Below are positions 1 to 8,207 of a stretch of 64,000 nucleotides of DNA, piece by piece; position 1 is the stretch's first letter; the number at the start of each line of letters is the position of its first letter. The DNA lies in the NCBI RefSeq assembly GCF_009765975.1, contig NZ_LMUJ01000032.1, positions 182,424-246,423 on the forward strand, in the 5' to 3' direction. This DNA comes from Acidisphaera sp. S103 (GTDB taxonomy: Bacteria > Pseudomonadota > Alphaproteobacteria > Acetobacterales > Acetobacteraceae). The position numbers were made by a program, and so were the translations under genes. The notes under the pieces were generated by a model. It was given only the letters and a program-made list of their open reading frames with translations. It did no database searches and was not told where the DNA came from.

Positions 1-44
1 TGCTGACCGAGGCCTGGGAGGCACGTCGCGGCAAGCGTACGTGA
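1..44 (+). CDS. 3' end of an unidentified gene (partial)
   Basis: An open frame enters from the left edge and stops with TGA at 42-44, giving a C-terminal tail of 13 visible residues (LTEAWEARRGKRT). The basic, helical tail and codon choice look like the end of a real protein, but too little is present to name a family. It could equally be chance. Confidence 0.3.
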   Translation, partial: LTEAWEARRGKRT

Positions 45-623
45 GACTCGATAGAAACCGCCCATGGGTTGTCCGCCGTTCCGGGAGATGCATGGTTCAT
101 TGGCGCCCGCAGCTTAAGGTCTTCGCGCCCCCTTCAGGCGTCGGCACGGACGTCAAGGTAGGTTTGTTAAGGCGGATTAGCGGGATGAAGATGGATAAAG
201 GAGATGCGCGGTTGCTGGGGCCGGTGACCGAGCGGATCATTGGGTGTGCTTTTCGGGTTGCCACTGCGCTCGGTCGTGGGTTCGTTGAAAAGGTTTCCGA
301 GTCGAACCCGCGGTGGTCGGCGCTGAGCGACGTCCATCTCCCGCAATGCCGAAACGACTTGCGGGTGACGGGCTAACCCCTATGCCTGTTGATTAACTTC
401 GGCCAATCCAAAGTCGAAATCCGCTACATCACCGCCCAAGCCTGATCGCGAAGGCAACCCCCTTCATCCGCCCTTATCCTGCTTCATCCGCCTGAAAAAA
501 GAGAAGCCGTGGCTTTCGCAGGCCGCGTTTCGTTCACGGCGGGTCGGGCTGCCTGTGGAAACTCATACCGGCCGATGTTGACCGGAGAAGGCCAGGTCAA
601 CGGCGGCCGGCATGGACATCAAC
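45..623. other. gene-free stretch
   Basis: No convincing gene is visible. Open frames here, such as one at 41-376, lack a ribosome binding site and have no recognisable domain. A short frame near 388-444 reads LLINFGQSKVEIRYITAQA before a stop and may be the tail of a decayed gene. The stretch also holds the small direct repeat at 462-492. Confidence 0.4.
462..492. repeat. short direct repeat CTTCATCCGCC x2
   Basis: The 11-mer CTTCATCCGCC occurs at 462-472 and again at 482-492, with the related spacer CTTATCCTG between them, giving a 20-base period. It resembles the short intergenic repeats scattered in many bacterial genomes. No gene overlaps it. Confidence 0.4.
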
Positions 624-779
624 TCAGCAAGGACCCGGCTGACCGTTCGAGCAGCTTACGGTCGACCCCGGCGGCACGACGACCGTCGTGTGCGTCGGCG
701 GTGGTGAGGAGGTGTCACTGAAACTCAGACAGCCTCCGAGGCTCAGGGGTATCAGCACAGCCAACAATAATTTCTTCAT
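624..779 (-). CDS. small predicted lipoprotein, 51 aa
   Basis: The protein starts MKKLLLAVLIPLSLGGC, a short basic n-region and hydrophobic core ending in a lipobox-like LGGC, so Cys17 is the likely lipidated residue. The mature part is short, rich in Pro, Thr and Val, and holds two more cysteines. The ATG at 779 is chosen over an in-frame start 30 bases upstream because AAAGGA stands at good spacing before it. It lies downstream of hpnN on the same strand. The function is unknown; an envelope role is inferred only from the signal. Confidence 0.6.
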   Translation of the reverse strand: MKKLLLAVLIPLSLGGCLSFSDTSSPPPTHTTVVVPPGSTVSCSNGQPGPC

Positions 780-871
780 GCGATGATTCCTTTCAGGACG
801 ACACCGCATCTAAGTGGGCATTCGCAGAGGCATTCGGCCCGCAAATGCCTGGTTTCACCGGATTGTGCGCG

Positions 872-1195
872 TTATTGGAAGTCCGGCGCCCGTTTCGGTT
901 GGTCGATCGGCCGCAGGGCGTCCGGCATGGGCAGGCCGTGCAGCGCATCGCTCGAGTCATTTCGCAGCGTCGAGGATTGCGCATTGGACGCGAGCGGGCC
1001 GCGGCAGCCATTGTTACCCGGCAGCTCCGCGAATGTCTGATCGGTCAGTCCGGACTGGGCGTTCGGCCGCCCTGCCAGATCAAGCGGGACCGGCATGGCC
1101 TGTCCGCTTGTCGCGTCCGGTTGGCAGTCCGGCGGGGGGGCCGCGGCGGCGCCCAGAAACAGCAATGAAAGCACGGCCGGCGTTTTCCAGTCCAT
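872..1195 (-). CDS. small predicted exported protein, 107 aa
   Basis: The N-terminus MDWKTPAVLSLLFLGAAAA is a plausible Sec signal peptide with cleavage after the alanine run. The mature part of about 88 residues is rich in Pro, Asp, Asn and Ser, has two cysteines and no recognised domain. The start lies only 9 bases after the hpnN stop on the same strand, so the two are probably co-transcribed, which suggests an envelope or periplasmic protein made with the hopanoid transporter. I do not recognise a family. An unrelated open frame on the other strand is less protein-like. Confidence 0.5.
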   Translation of the reverse strand: MDWKTPAVLSLLFLGAAAAPPPDCQPDATSGQAMPVPLDLAGRPNAQSGLTDQTFAELPGNNGCRGPLASNAQSSTLRNDSSDALHGLPMPDALRPIDQPKRAPDFQ

Positions 1196-1204
1196 GACAG
1201 CCTC

Positions 1205-3799
1205 TCAGGTCCGATCACGCGCGGGCGGCCGCAGGCTTGCGAGCAGCGCCGGGATGAATACCAGACTTGCCAGCAACGTACAACCCAGGCTGATCAGGAG
1301 CAATTTTCCCATGCTCGACGTGCCCGGATGCGCCGACAGCGCCAGCGATCCAAACGCCGTGCCGGTGGTCAGGGCCGAAAACAGGATCGCCCGAGCGGTT
1401 GCGCTTCCAAGCGGCCGTTGCTGCCCGGCACGCCAGTTCATTACGAAATAGATATTGAATGACACGCCGACGCCAAGCAACAACGGCAGCGCGATGATAT
1501 TGGCGAAGTTGAGCGGTAGCGGCAGCCCCACGGCGACCAGCAGCGTCAGCAACGCCGACAGCAGCAGCGGGGCCATCACCAGCGCCGCATCCAGCACCCG
1601 GCGCAACAGGCCGAACAGGATCAGCGCAATCGCGATCACGGCGTAGATCGCCGCATCACGGAACGCACCGACGATCGTCTCCGCCGTGGCGGCGATCGTC
1701 ACCGCGGACCCGCCTGCGTTGGGTGCGACGGCGGTAACCTGCCGCACGAACGCCTTGAGCCCCGCCGGGGTCTGCGCATCGGGTTTCGGATTGACTTGTA
1801 CCCGGGCCTGGCCGTCCGGAAGCACCCAGTCCCGCGCCATATAGTCCGGGATCGAGGCCAGCGTGACCGGTTCCGCGCTCAGGGCCAGCCGCAGTCGGAC
1901 AAGCTGTGTGGGCAGGAAGCGGGTCAGCGCGGCATCGGTCGCCATCAGCACCGCGTCGGGCGCTGTCTGCATCCGATGTAGATCGTCGGCGATCAACGCC
2001 AGCGGATGACCCTTGGGCAGCTTCGGCAGGGCCGGGTCGATCTGTGCCAGGGCTGCCTGGGCGGCCATCCGGATCTGGTTCGCGGTAACCGGCGCAGCCG
2101 CTCCATGCGGCGTCAGGGTGGGGGCCAGGATGGTGTTGGCGTCGGCGATCACCGCCAGCTTCTGCTGCTGATCGTCGGGAACGAAGCTGTTGATACTGAT
2201 TGCCCCGGACACCGTGGGCAATTTCTCCAGTTTGCCTCCCAGCGCCTGTGCGGCCTGGGCGTTCGGTGTCAGCACGTCGATCGTGTACGGATTGGTGAGC
2301 GGATTGTCGATCAGGTCGCGCAACGTGCGCATCGCCTCGGTGTTGGGATTCTTGGTGTCCAGCGGATCGGAATCGAACACCAGCCAGGGTGAGACCGCGA
2401 CCGCGGTCACCGCCAGTATGCCGAACACCAGCAGAATCCCTCGCCGGCGGTAGACGACGACCGGATCGATGTCCGCCGCGAACGTGAATCCGACCTCGGC
2501 TGCCTCGCCGGGGGGGCGGAACAGGGTGATGGCGGCCGGCAGGAAGCCCAGCGTGCAGATAAACGCCATGATCATGCCGGCACCGGCGATCAGGCCCAAT
2601 TCGGCCACGCCGGAGAAGGCGGTGGGCACGAACGCCAGGAAGCCGGCGGCGGTCGCAAGCGCGGCGATCAGGATCTGCAACCCGACACGTCGTGCGGTCT
2701 CCGTCATCGCGGCGGCGGAGTCGCCGGTCTCGAACCGGAACTCGCGATAGCGAACCGAGAACTGGATGGCGAAATCGACGGCGATGCCGACGAACAGGAC
2801 CCCGAATCCGACCGAAACCAGGTTCAGCGTGCCCACGGCGACGGTGGCGAACAGCACCGTCAGCATCAGTCCCAATATCAGCGTCATCAGGATCGGCACG
2901 ATCAGCCGCCATGACCGGACGGCCAGGAACAGCCACAGCGTGATCAGCACCAGACTGCCGATCAGGCCCTTGACGGCGCCCTGGGCGACGCTGGCGAATT
3001 CCTCATCGGCAAGCGCCACCTGTCCGGTGATCCGCACATGCGCGTCGCCGGATTTCACGAACGGCAGTTCGGCGATGATGGCACGCATCGCCTTGGTGGC
3101 GGCGCCGCCTGGTTCCAGTGCACCGTAATCCTGGTGGGGCTGCGCCAGCACGAAACGATACGGTCCCGCCAGTTTGCTGAGGCCGCCGCCCAACAGCGTT
3201 TCCCAGGACAAGGGCTTCGGATGCCCCGCCAACGCATCGGAGAGTGCCTGATGGAAGGCCCCAATGGGCGCGATGTAGGGTGACAGGTCCGCATCGCCCT
3301 GGGTAACGCCCATCCCCAACAGGGACAGCGCGGCGAACAGGCCGCGTGCCGACGGGTCGGCGACAAGCTGGCCGAGGAACGGCTGCGCGTCGATCGTCCG
3401 GTCCATCAGGTCGGATAGCTGCTTCGGTTGCAGGAAGAGCAGCCCCTCTTTCTCCAGGAACGGGTTGGAATCGGGCCGGCGCACGGTCCGGAAATGCGCC
3501 GGATCGGCGCCAAGCCTGGCCGCGAGTTCAGCCGCGGTTGCGTCGGCTTCCTCGGGGATGCGCGCGTCCACCACGGCGACCAGCAGGTCGTGGAACTGCG
3601 GGAAATCCTTGTTCATCTCCATCGCCCGCTGGCGCCAGGGCAGGGAGTCCTTGAACAGCAGGTCGGTGTCTGTGCTGACCCCCAGATGGCGGGACGCGAT
3701 CCAGCCGGCGAACACGGCCAGCAGCAGGCCGCCAAGGACGACTGGTAGCGAATGGCGGCGGCTGAAATCGACCAGACGGACGAGCAAGCGGATCAGCAT
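1205..3799 (-). CDS. hpnN: hopanoid-associated RND (MMPL) transporter HpnN
   Basis: This 864-residue inner-membrane protein matches the HpnN group of RND transporters, which move hopanoids from the inner to the outer membrane. The order is one N-terminal membrane helix (about 19-36), a large periplasmic loop (about 40-275), five helices in a sterol-sensing-like MMPL block (about 278-427), another helix (about 453-470), a second loop, and a final block of helices (about 710-855). Length and the early sequence STDTDLLFKDSLPWRQRAME fit the family. It is divergent from rpmE, and the other hopanoid genes are not in the window, so the assignment rests on the protein itself. Confidence 0.85.
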   Translation of the reverse strand: MLIRLLVRLVDFSRRHSLPVVLGGLLLAVFAGWIASRHLGVSTDTDLLFKDSLPWRQRAMEMNKDFPQFHDLLVAVVDARIPEEADATAAELAARLGADPAHFRTVRRPDSNPFLEKEGLLFLQPKQLSDLMDRTIDAQPFLGQLVADPSARGLFAALSLLGMGVTQGDADLSPYIAPIGAFHQALSDALAGHPKPLSWETLLGGGLSKLAGPYRFVLAQPHQDYGALEPGGAATKAMRAIIAELPFVKSGDAHVRITGQVALADEEFASVAQGAVKGLIGSLVLITLWLFLAVRSWRLIVPILMTLILGLMLTVLFATVAVGTLNLVSVGFGVLFVGIAVDFAIQFSVRYREFRFETGDSAAAMTETARRVGLQILIAALATAAGFLAFVPTAFSGVAELGLIAGAGMIMAFICTLGFLPAAITLFRPPGEAAEVGFTFAADIDPVVVYRRRGILLVFGILAVTAVAVSPWLVFDSDPLDTKNPNTEAMRTLRDLIDNPLTNPYTIDVLTPNAQAAQALGGKLEKLPTVSGAISINSFVPDDQQQKLAVIADANTILAPTLTPHGAAAPVTANQIRMAAQAALAQIDPALPKLPKGHPLALIADDLHRMQTAPDAVLMATDAALTRFLPTQLVRLRLALSAEPVTLASIPDYMARDWVLPDGQARVQVNPKPDAQTPAGLKAFVRQVTAVAPNAGGSAVTIAATAETIVGAFRDAAIYAVIAIALILFGLLRRVLDAALVMAPLLLSALLTLLVAVGLPLPLNFANIIALPLLLGVGVSFNIYFVMNWRAGQQRPLGSATARAILFSALTTGTAFGSLALSAHPGTSSMGKLLLISLGCTLLASLVFIPALLASLRPPARDRT

Positions 3800-3969
3800 A
3801 CGGGAAAATGGCCCAAGGACGTGAAGGCCGCACCTGATAGTCGGTCCATCCGGGCGGGTCCATCGCTGTCGCGATCAAACTTAATGCCTTGAGCCGGCGG
3901 CGCTGCCCCGCTATAGCCCCGCGTTCGCGCGGCCGGTCGGGATCGGCGGCGCCAGCAAGGAACCAGACC

Positions 3970-4194
3970 ATGAAGCCGGGCATTCACCCCGAATACCACG
4001 AGATCAACATCATCATGACCGATGGGACGCAGTATAAAACGCGTTCCTGCATGGGCAAGGCAGGCGACACGCTGCGCCTGGACATCGATCCGAAGTCCCA
4101 CCCGGCCTGGACCGGCGTGCAGCGCATGATGGACACCGGCGGTCAGATCGCGAAGTTCAACAAGAAGTTCGCCGGGCTTGGCAGCAAGAAATAA
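3970..4194 (+). CDS. rpmE: 50S ribosomal protein L31
   Basis: This 74-residue protein starts [14 protein letters not shown] and carries the L31 signatures HPAWTG and FNKKF. It is a large-subunit protein that bridges to the small subunit. The zinc-binding CxxC of type-A L31 is absent: the usual Cys positions read YHEINI, and only one cysteine remains at about residue 27. This is therefore the zinc-independent C-minus form, common in alphaproteobacteria. The ATG at 3970 has AAGGA about ten bases upstream; an in-frame upstream extension has no ribosome binding site. Confidence 0.93.
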   Translation: MKPGIHPEYHEINIIMTDGTQYKTRSCMGKAGDTLRLDIDPKSHPAWTGVQRMMDTGGQIAKFNKKFAGLGSKK

Positions 4195-4204
4195 GCTTCG
4201 GCGT

Positions 4205-4238
4205 GCGGGCTAAACGCCCGCTCGGCTTCTGCGAAGCC
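4205..4238 (+). terminator. tandem hairpins after rpmE
   Basis: Two consecutive hairpins follow the rpmE stop: GCGGGC/GCCCGC (4205-4210 with 4216-4221) and GGCTTC/GAAGCC (4224-4229 with 4233-4238). No T-run follows, so this is a weak terminator at best. It may instead form the first stems of the structured leader of the heat-shock gene. Confidence 0.35.
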
Positions 4239-4268
4239 TCTTGAACGGTCAATCGCTGGTGCCTAATT

Positions 4269-4374
4269 CTGTCGGGGTCGGGAATGCCCATCGGGGTTCC
4301 CGACACCCACAGAAAGGGCTGGCCCCTCATGGGCGGCCCGCAACCAGTGACCTTGCTTTGCAGGAGGTTTTCTC
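4269..4374 (+). promoter_or_regulatory. ROSE-like RNA thermometer upstream of hsp20
   Basis: The leader just before the Hsp20 start contains CCTTGCTTTGCAGGAGG, where the AGGAGG ribosome binding site is faced by the TTGCT element that defines ROSE thermometers. Upstream are further stems: GTCGGGAA (4277-4284) with TTCCCGAC (4297-4304), and a GC-rich stem over 4316-4340. ROSE elements keep small heat-shock mRNAs closed at low temperature and open on heating. Layout and motif are seen; function here is inferred from the family. Confidence 0.65.
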
Positions 4375-4860
4375 ATGTCTACCGTTGATTTTGCGCCCCT
4401 TTTCCGTACCGCCATCGGTTTTGACCGGCTGGCCCGGCTTGTGGATACCGCCGCTTCCGGTCAGGAAGCACAGGGCTATCCGCCCTACAATATCGAGAAG
4501 ATCGGTGATGACTCCTACCGCCTGACCGTGGCGGTGGCGGGCTTCCGTCCCGAGGACCTGGATATCACGGTCAAGGACAACACCCTGTTTGTCTCCGGCC
4601 GCGTCGCCAATGAAGGGCAGCGGGCCGAGATCCTACATCGCGGTATCGCCGGCCGAGCGTTTGAACGTCGCTTCGTGCTCGCCGACCATATCGTGGTCGA
4701 GGGCGCCGACGTCCAACTCGGATTGCTGCATGTCGGCCTGAAACGTGTGGTGCCCGAGGCGCTGAAGCCCCGCAAGATCGCGATCGGCAACGGCGCGCCA
4801 GCGGCGACCACGCCGACGCCGATTGCCAACGACTCGCAGGAAGCCGCGAAGGCGGCGTAA
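4375..4860 (+). CDS. Hsp20 / IbpA-type small heat-shock protein
   Basis: This 161-residue cytoplasmic holdase binds unfolding proteins without ATP. The alpha-crystallin domain spans roughly residues 40-130 and includes AVAGFRPEDLDITVKDNTLF and FERRF. The C-terminal tail carries the IxI motif (KIAIG) that docks neighbouring subunits in the oligomer. The start has a strong AGGAGG eight bases upstream, embedded in a ROSE-like thermometer. The gene ends in a textbook terminator. It stands alone. Confidence 0.92.
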   Translation: MSTVDFAPLFRTAIGFDRLARLVDTAASGQEAQGYPPYNIEKIGDDSYRLTVAVAGFRPEDLDITVKDNTLFVSGRVANEGQRAEILHRGIAGRAFERRFVLADHIVVEGADVQLGLLHVGLKRVVPEALKPRKIAIGNGAPAATTPTPIANDSQEAAKAA

Positions 4861-4875
4861 CGCGGAAGCGTTCGC

Positions 4876-4903
4876 GGGGACCGGGCAACCGGTCCCCGTT
4901 TTT
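4876..4903. terminator. Rho-independent terminator
   Basis: A perfect nine-base stem, GGGGACCGG (4876-4884) with CCGGTCCCC (4889-4897), has a GCAA tetraloop and is followed by TTTTT. It ends the Hsp20 transcript and touches the stop of the convergent DUF1192 gene, so it may serve both. Confidence 0.85.
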
Positions 4904-5094
4904 CATGGCCGCTTGAAGAATGCGTCCGCGGCGCTGCGATGGCTGTTCTTCCGGCCGATATCCGCCTCGACCCGAGCGATCTCGGTTTTCAGTTCATCGA
5001 TGTAGCTGCGCAATTCCTCGATCCCCAGACTATCGAGCAGCAGCGGCTCCAGCCGGCGCCGTTTCGTCAGGGGTTCGTCTTCTTCCCGGGCCAT
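4903..5094 (-). CDS. DUF1192 family protein, 63 aa
   Basis: This small acidic-basic protein starts MAREEDEPL and contains LDSLGIEELRSYIDELKTEI, the conserved core of DUF1192. It is predicted to be one long helix or coiled coil. The ATG at 5094 is preferred to a longer frame because AGGGAG precedes it at good spacing. The family is restricted mainly to alphaproteobacteria and its function is unknown. It converges on the Hsp20 gene across a shared terminator. Confidence 0.8.
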   Translation of the reverse strand: MAREEDEPLTKRRRLEPLLLDSLGIEELRSYIDELKTEIARVEADIGRKNSHRSAADAFFKRP

Positions 5095-5308
5095 TTCGTT
5101 CTCCCTTGGACCACATCCGGCGACGCGGCGTTTCTGCCATGCGCGTCGGATCGAACATAATACCGCCAAAGTCGCTTGACCCACCCCCCTCGGCTTGTCA
5201 TATCCGGCATTCGGCCGCGGCTACGATCCGTCACTTGCGCTGGATGGCCCGCAAGCGACATCGTCAGAATGAAAAACATCCGCCGGCGACCCTGAGAGTG
5301 TGAAAGCC

Positions 5309-5887
5309 ATGACCCTTCCGTTGATGCCAAAGGCCACCGCCGTGTGGCTGATCGAGAAAACCGCCCTGACCTTCACGCAGATCGCCGACTTCTGCGGCAT
5401 GCATCCGCTGGAGGTCCAAGCCATCGCCGATGGTGAGGTCGCGCAGGGCATTGTCGGCTACGATCCGGTTGCCAACGTCCAGACCACGCTGGCGAATATC
5501 CGCCAGTGTGAGGCCGATCCGCACGCGAGATTGAAGCTGATCGTCAACACCCTGCCGATGCCGAAGCGCCTGAAAGGATCGCGCTATACCCCCGTGGCGA
5601 AGCGCAATGACCGCCCGGATGCCATCGCTTTCCTGCTGCGCAATTTCCCCCAGCTTTCAGAAGCCCAGGTCGGCAAGCTGTTGGGCACCACCAAGGACAC
5701 CATCCAGAAAGTGCGGGAACGCACCCATTGGAACAGCGCGAATATCAAGCCGCGCGATCCTGTCATCCTGGGTTTGTGCAGCCAGACCGACCTGAATGCC
5801 GCGGTTTCCCAGGCCAATGAGCGGTTGGAGCGGGAAGGGCGGACCGTTCCTGTACCGCCACCGCCGGAGGCGGACGAGGCCGCCTGA
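5309..5887 (+). CDS. trcR: DUF1013 / TrcR-type cell-cycle transcriptional regulator
   Basis: This 192-residue protein matches the DUF1013 family, annotated as TrcR, an alphaproteobacterial cytoplasmic regulator. Family-like stretches include MPKATAVWLIEKTALTFTQI near the start and GLCSQTDLNAAV near the end. A helix-turn-helix-like segment lies around LLGTTKDTIQKVRERTHWN (about 132-150). The ATG at 5309 is chosen; a GTG three codons upstream is possible, and neither has a strong ribosome binding site. The last dozen residues are a Pro/Glu-rich tail. It is transcribed away from DUF1192. Confidence 0.8.
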   Translation: MTLPLMPKATAVWLIEKTALTFTQIADFCGMHPLEVQAIADGEVAQGIVGYDPVANVQTTLANIRQCEADPHARLKLIVNTLPMPKRLKGSRYTPVAKRNDRPDAIAFLLRNFPQLSEAQVGKLLGTTKDTIQKVRERTHWNSANIKPRDPVILGLCSQTDLNAAVSQANERLEREGRTVPVPPPPEADEAA

Positions 5888-5918
5888 CCGGCGTGACGGG
5901 GGGATTAACCGTGTCTCC

Positions 5919-6092
5919 TCAGTTGACCAGAGTTCGTAGCCTCTCCATTTCCTCCTTCAACCGCAGTTTTTCGACTTTAAGTCGCATGAGGGTCTCAGCG
6001 TCGGGTTGCGGTCGATGGTCCTCATCGAAAATTCGGGTTTCGAGGGACGCATGCCGTTCCTTTAAAGCGTCGAGACGGGTATTCAGACTCAT
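5919..6092 (-). CDS. YdcH-like DUF465 small protein, 57 aa
   Basis: This short helical protein starts MSLNTRLDALKERHASLE and includes LKVEKLRLKEEMERL, the two-helix hairpin typical of DUF465 (YdcH). The start at 6092 has GGAGG about ten bases upstream; an extra N-terminal 28 residues in the longer frame are not family-like. It is divergent from a second DUF465 gene at 6239, so the pair brackets a shared control region. The family function is unknown. Confidence 0.75.
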   Translation of the reverse strand: MSLNTRLDALKERHASLETRIFDEDHRPQPDAETLMRLKVEKLRLKEEMERLRTLVN

Positions 6093-6238
6093 GGACTGGG
6101 TACCTCCGCGTTTGACCGGTTGGCTGCCAGCGACCACCGCAATGGCCGCGGCAAGGGACCGTAACGCGTTTGCCATCGATCTGGCCAGACGCTATTCGCG
6201 TGTAGGAACGTTAAAAATTTCTATCGTGGGTTGCAATC

Positions 6239-6442
6239 ATGCTGAGCGATAGAGATTCGTTATTGCGCAAACTCCACGGGCTGCGCAGCGAGCATCGGGA
6301 CCTCGACACGGTCATCGCCCGATTGGCCGATCAGGGTGCGTCCGACCAATTGCACCTGCAACGCCTGAAAAAGCGCAAGCTGATGCTGCGCGATGAGATC
6401 GCCTGGCTGGAAAGCCGGCTGATCCCGGATAGCATCGCCTGA
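6239..6442 (+). CDS. YdcH-like DUF465 small protein, 67 aa
   Basis: This is a 67-residue coiled-coil protein of the DUF465 (YdcH) family, with the typical [15 protein letters not shown] and [16 protein letters not shown] segments. It lies one base before the purE start on the same strand, so it is probably the first gene of the purE-purK transcript, an arrangement known in other alphaproteobacteria. No clear Shine-Dalgarno precedes the ATG. Function is unknown. Confidence 0.8.
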   Translation: MLSDRDSLLRKLHGLRSEHRDLDTVIARLADQGASDQLHLQRLKKRKLMLRDEIAWLESRLIPDSIA

Positions 6443-6443
6443 G

Positions 6444-6962
6444 ATGTCCCCGTCCGTTGAAGCAATGCCTGTCGTCGGCATCATCATGGGTAGCCAGTCG
6501 GATTGGCCGACGCTGGCCCATGCCGCCGAGATACTGACCCGCCTTGGGGTACATCACGAAGTGAAGATCGTCTCCGCGCACCGGACGCCGGATCGCTTGC
6601 GGGATTACGCACTCACCGCTCGGGATCGCGGACTGAAGGTCGTCATTGCCGGTGCGGGCGGGGCGGCGCATCTGCCCGGCATGTGCGCATCCTGGACGTC
6701 GCTTCCGGTGCTGGGTGTTCCGGTTGAATCGCATGCGCTGAAAGGGATGGATAGCCTGCTGTCCATCGTCCAGATGCCCGCCGGCATCCCCGTTGGTACA
6801 CTGGCGATCGGCCGGGCCGGGGCGGTGAACGCGGCACTGCTGGCGGCGGCCATTCTCGCGACGCATGACGATACGCTTGCCGCCCGGCTGGATGCGCTGC
6901 GGGCGGAACAGACCGCGGGGGTGGCGGACGCGCCGCAACAGGCGCCAGCCGACCCGTCATGA
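6444..6962 (+). CDS. purE: N5-carboxyaminoimidazole ribonucleotide mutase
   Basis: This 172-residue cytoplasmic enzyme converts N5-CAIR to CAIR in purine synthesis. Family motifs are visible: [12 protein letters not shown] binding the phosphate, SAHRTPDRL with the catalytic His, and [11 protein letters not shown]. It is class I, the bacterial form that works with PurK. The first ATG (6444) has no strong ribosome binding site; an in-frame ATG at 6465 gives the more usual N-terminus. The stop overlaps the purK start by four bases (ATGA), indicating translational coupling. Confidence 0.95.
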   Translation: MSPSVEAMPVVGIIMGSQSDWPTLAHAAEILTRLGVHHEVKIVSAHRTPDRLRDYALTARDRGLKVVIAGAGGAAHLPGMCASWTSLPVLGVPVESHALKGMDSLLSIVQMPAGIPVGTLAIGRAGAVNAALLAAAILATHDDTLAARLDALRAEQTAGVADAPQQAPADPS

Positions 6963-8119
6963 CGCGTTTTCCGACAGATTTCCCGACTCATTTCCCTTTG
7001 GCGCCCAACGCGACCATCGGACTTGTCGGGGGCGGGCAACTTGGCCGGATGTCAGCGCTGGCTGCCGCGCGCCTGGGTTACCGCTGCCACATCCTGACGC
7101 GCGAAACCGACAGTCCCGCCGCGCAGGTGTCCCATGCCGTCACCATCAGCGACTACAGCGATCCGGTGTCGCTGCGGGCGTTCGCCGATGCCGTGGACGT
7201 GATCAGCTTCGAATTCGAGAATGTCAGCGCCGAGGGGTTGGACTTGCTCGACTCCATCCGTCCTGTCCGCCCGGCACCGTCGGTGCTGCGGATCAGCCAG
7301 GACCGGGTGAATGAAAAGACGTTCCTCAACGGCGCCGGCGTCGCGACAGCGCCGTGGGCCCGTGTTGATTCGCGCCAGGAACTTGACGAAGCGGTTCAGC
7401 GCCTGGGACTTCCCGCTGTGCTGAAGACCACCCGCCTCGGGTATGATGGCAAGGGTCAGGCTATGCTGCGGACGCCGGCGGACCTGGACGCAGCCTGGGA
7501 CCGGCTCAGTCCGAAGCCCCTCGTCCTGGAAGGCTTCATCGATTTCGACCGGGAAATCAGCGTGGTCGTGGCGCGCGGCGCCGATGGCAGCCTGTCGTCG
7601 TTCGACACCGTGGAGAACCGCCATCGCGACCACATCCTCGACCTGACCCTGGCCCCCGCTCGGATTTCCGAAGCAACCGATCAGGCTGCGCAGGCGATCG
7701 GCCGTCGCGTGGCGGAGGCACTGGACCTGATCGGCCTGCTGGCGGTGGAGATGTTTGTCGACAGCGCCGGCACGGTGCTGGTGAACGAGATCGCGCCGCG
7801 TCCGCACAACTCCGGCCACTGGACCATCGACGCCTGTCCCGCGAGCCAGTTCGAACTGCATATACGGGCTATTGCCGGGTTGCCCTTGCCGCCGGCGACA
7901 CGGCATTCGGACGCCGTCATGAAGAACCTGATCGGGCCGGACGGCATGGCGCTCTGGCCGGCGGCCCTGGTCGAGCCGGGTGTGATCCCGCATTTGTATG
8001 GCAAGGCCGAGGCGTTGCCGGGCCGCAAGATGGGGCATGTGACGAAGCTGTTCCCGCGCGGCGCCCTGCCTGGGGATTTCGGCATCGAGGCTGCCTTGGG
8101 CAGGCTGTCGCAAACCTGA
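6959..8119 (+). CDS. purK: N5-carboxyaminoimidazole ribonucleotide synthase
   Basis: This 386-residue ATP-grasp enzyme makes N5-CAIR from AIR, ATP and bicarbonate, the substrate of PurE. The N-terminal [11 protein letters not shown] loop, the ATP-grasp lysine region [11 protein letters not shown] and the metal-binding [14 protein letters not shown] are present in the expected order. It starts inside the purE stop and is the last gene of that operon. Confidence 0.95.
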   Translation: MTRFPTDFPTHFPLAPNATIGLVGGGQLGRMSALAAARLGYRCHILTRETDSPAAQVSHAVTISDYSDPVSLRAFADAVDVISFEFENVSAEGLDLLDSIRPVRPAPSVLRISQDRVNEKTFLNGAGVATAPWARVDSRQELDEAVQRLGLPAVLKTTRLGYDGKGQAMLRTPADLDAAWDRLSPKPLVLEGFIDFDREISVVVARGADGSLSSFDTVENRHRDHILDLTLAPARISEATDQAAQAIGRRVAEALDLIGLLAVEMFVDSAGTVLVNEIAPRPHNSGHWTIDACPASQFELHIRAIAGLPLPPATRHSDAVMKNLIGPDGMALWPAALVEPGVIPHLYGKAEALPGRKMGHVTKLFPRGALPGDFGIEAALGRLSQT

Positions 8120-8207
8120 CCGCCCCGGGTTCTCCGGCCCGGAAATAAGACCTGCCGGGTTGCCGGACCACGCCTTGCCGCCTATAGCGCCGGCCCAAGG
8201 AGTTCGC

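Noticed and set aside
1656..2936. 426-residue frame inside hpnN
   Set aside because: Arg/Asp-rich alternative frame of a clearly identified gene.
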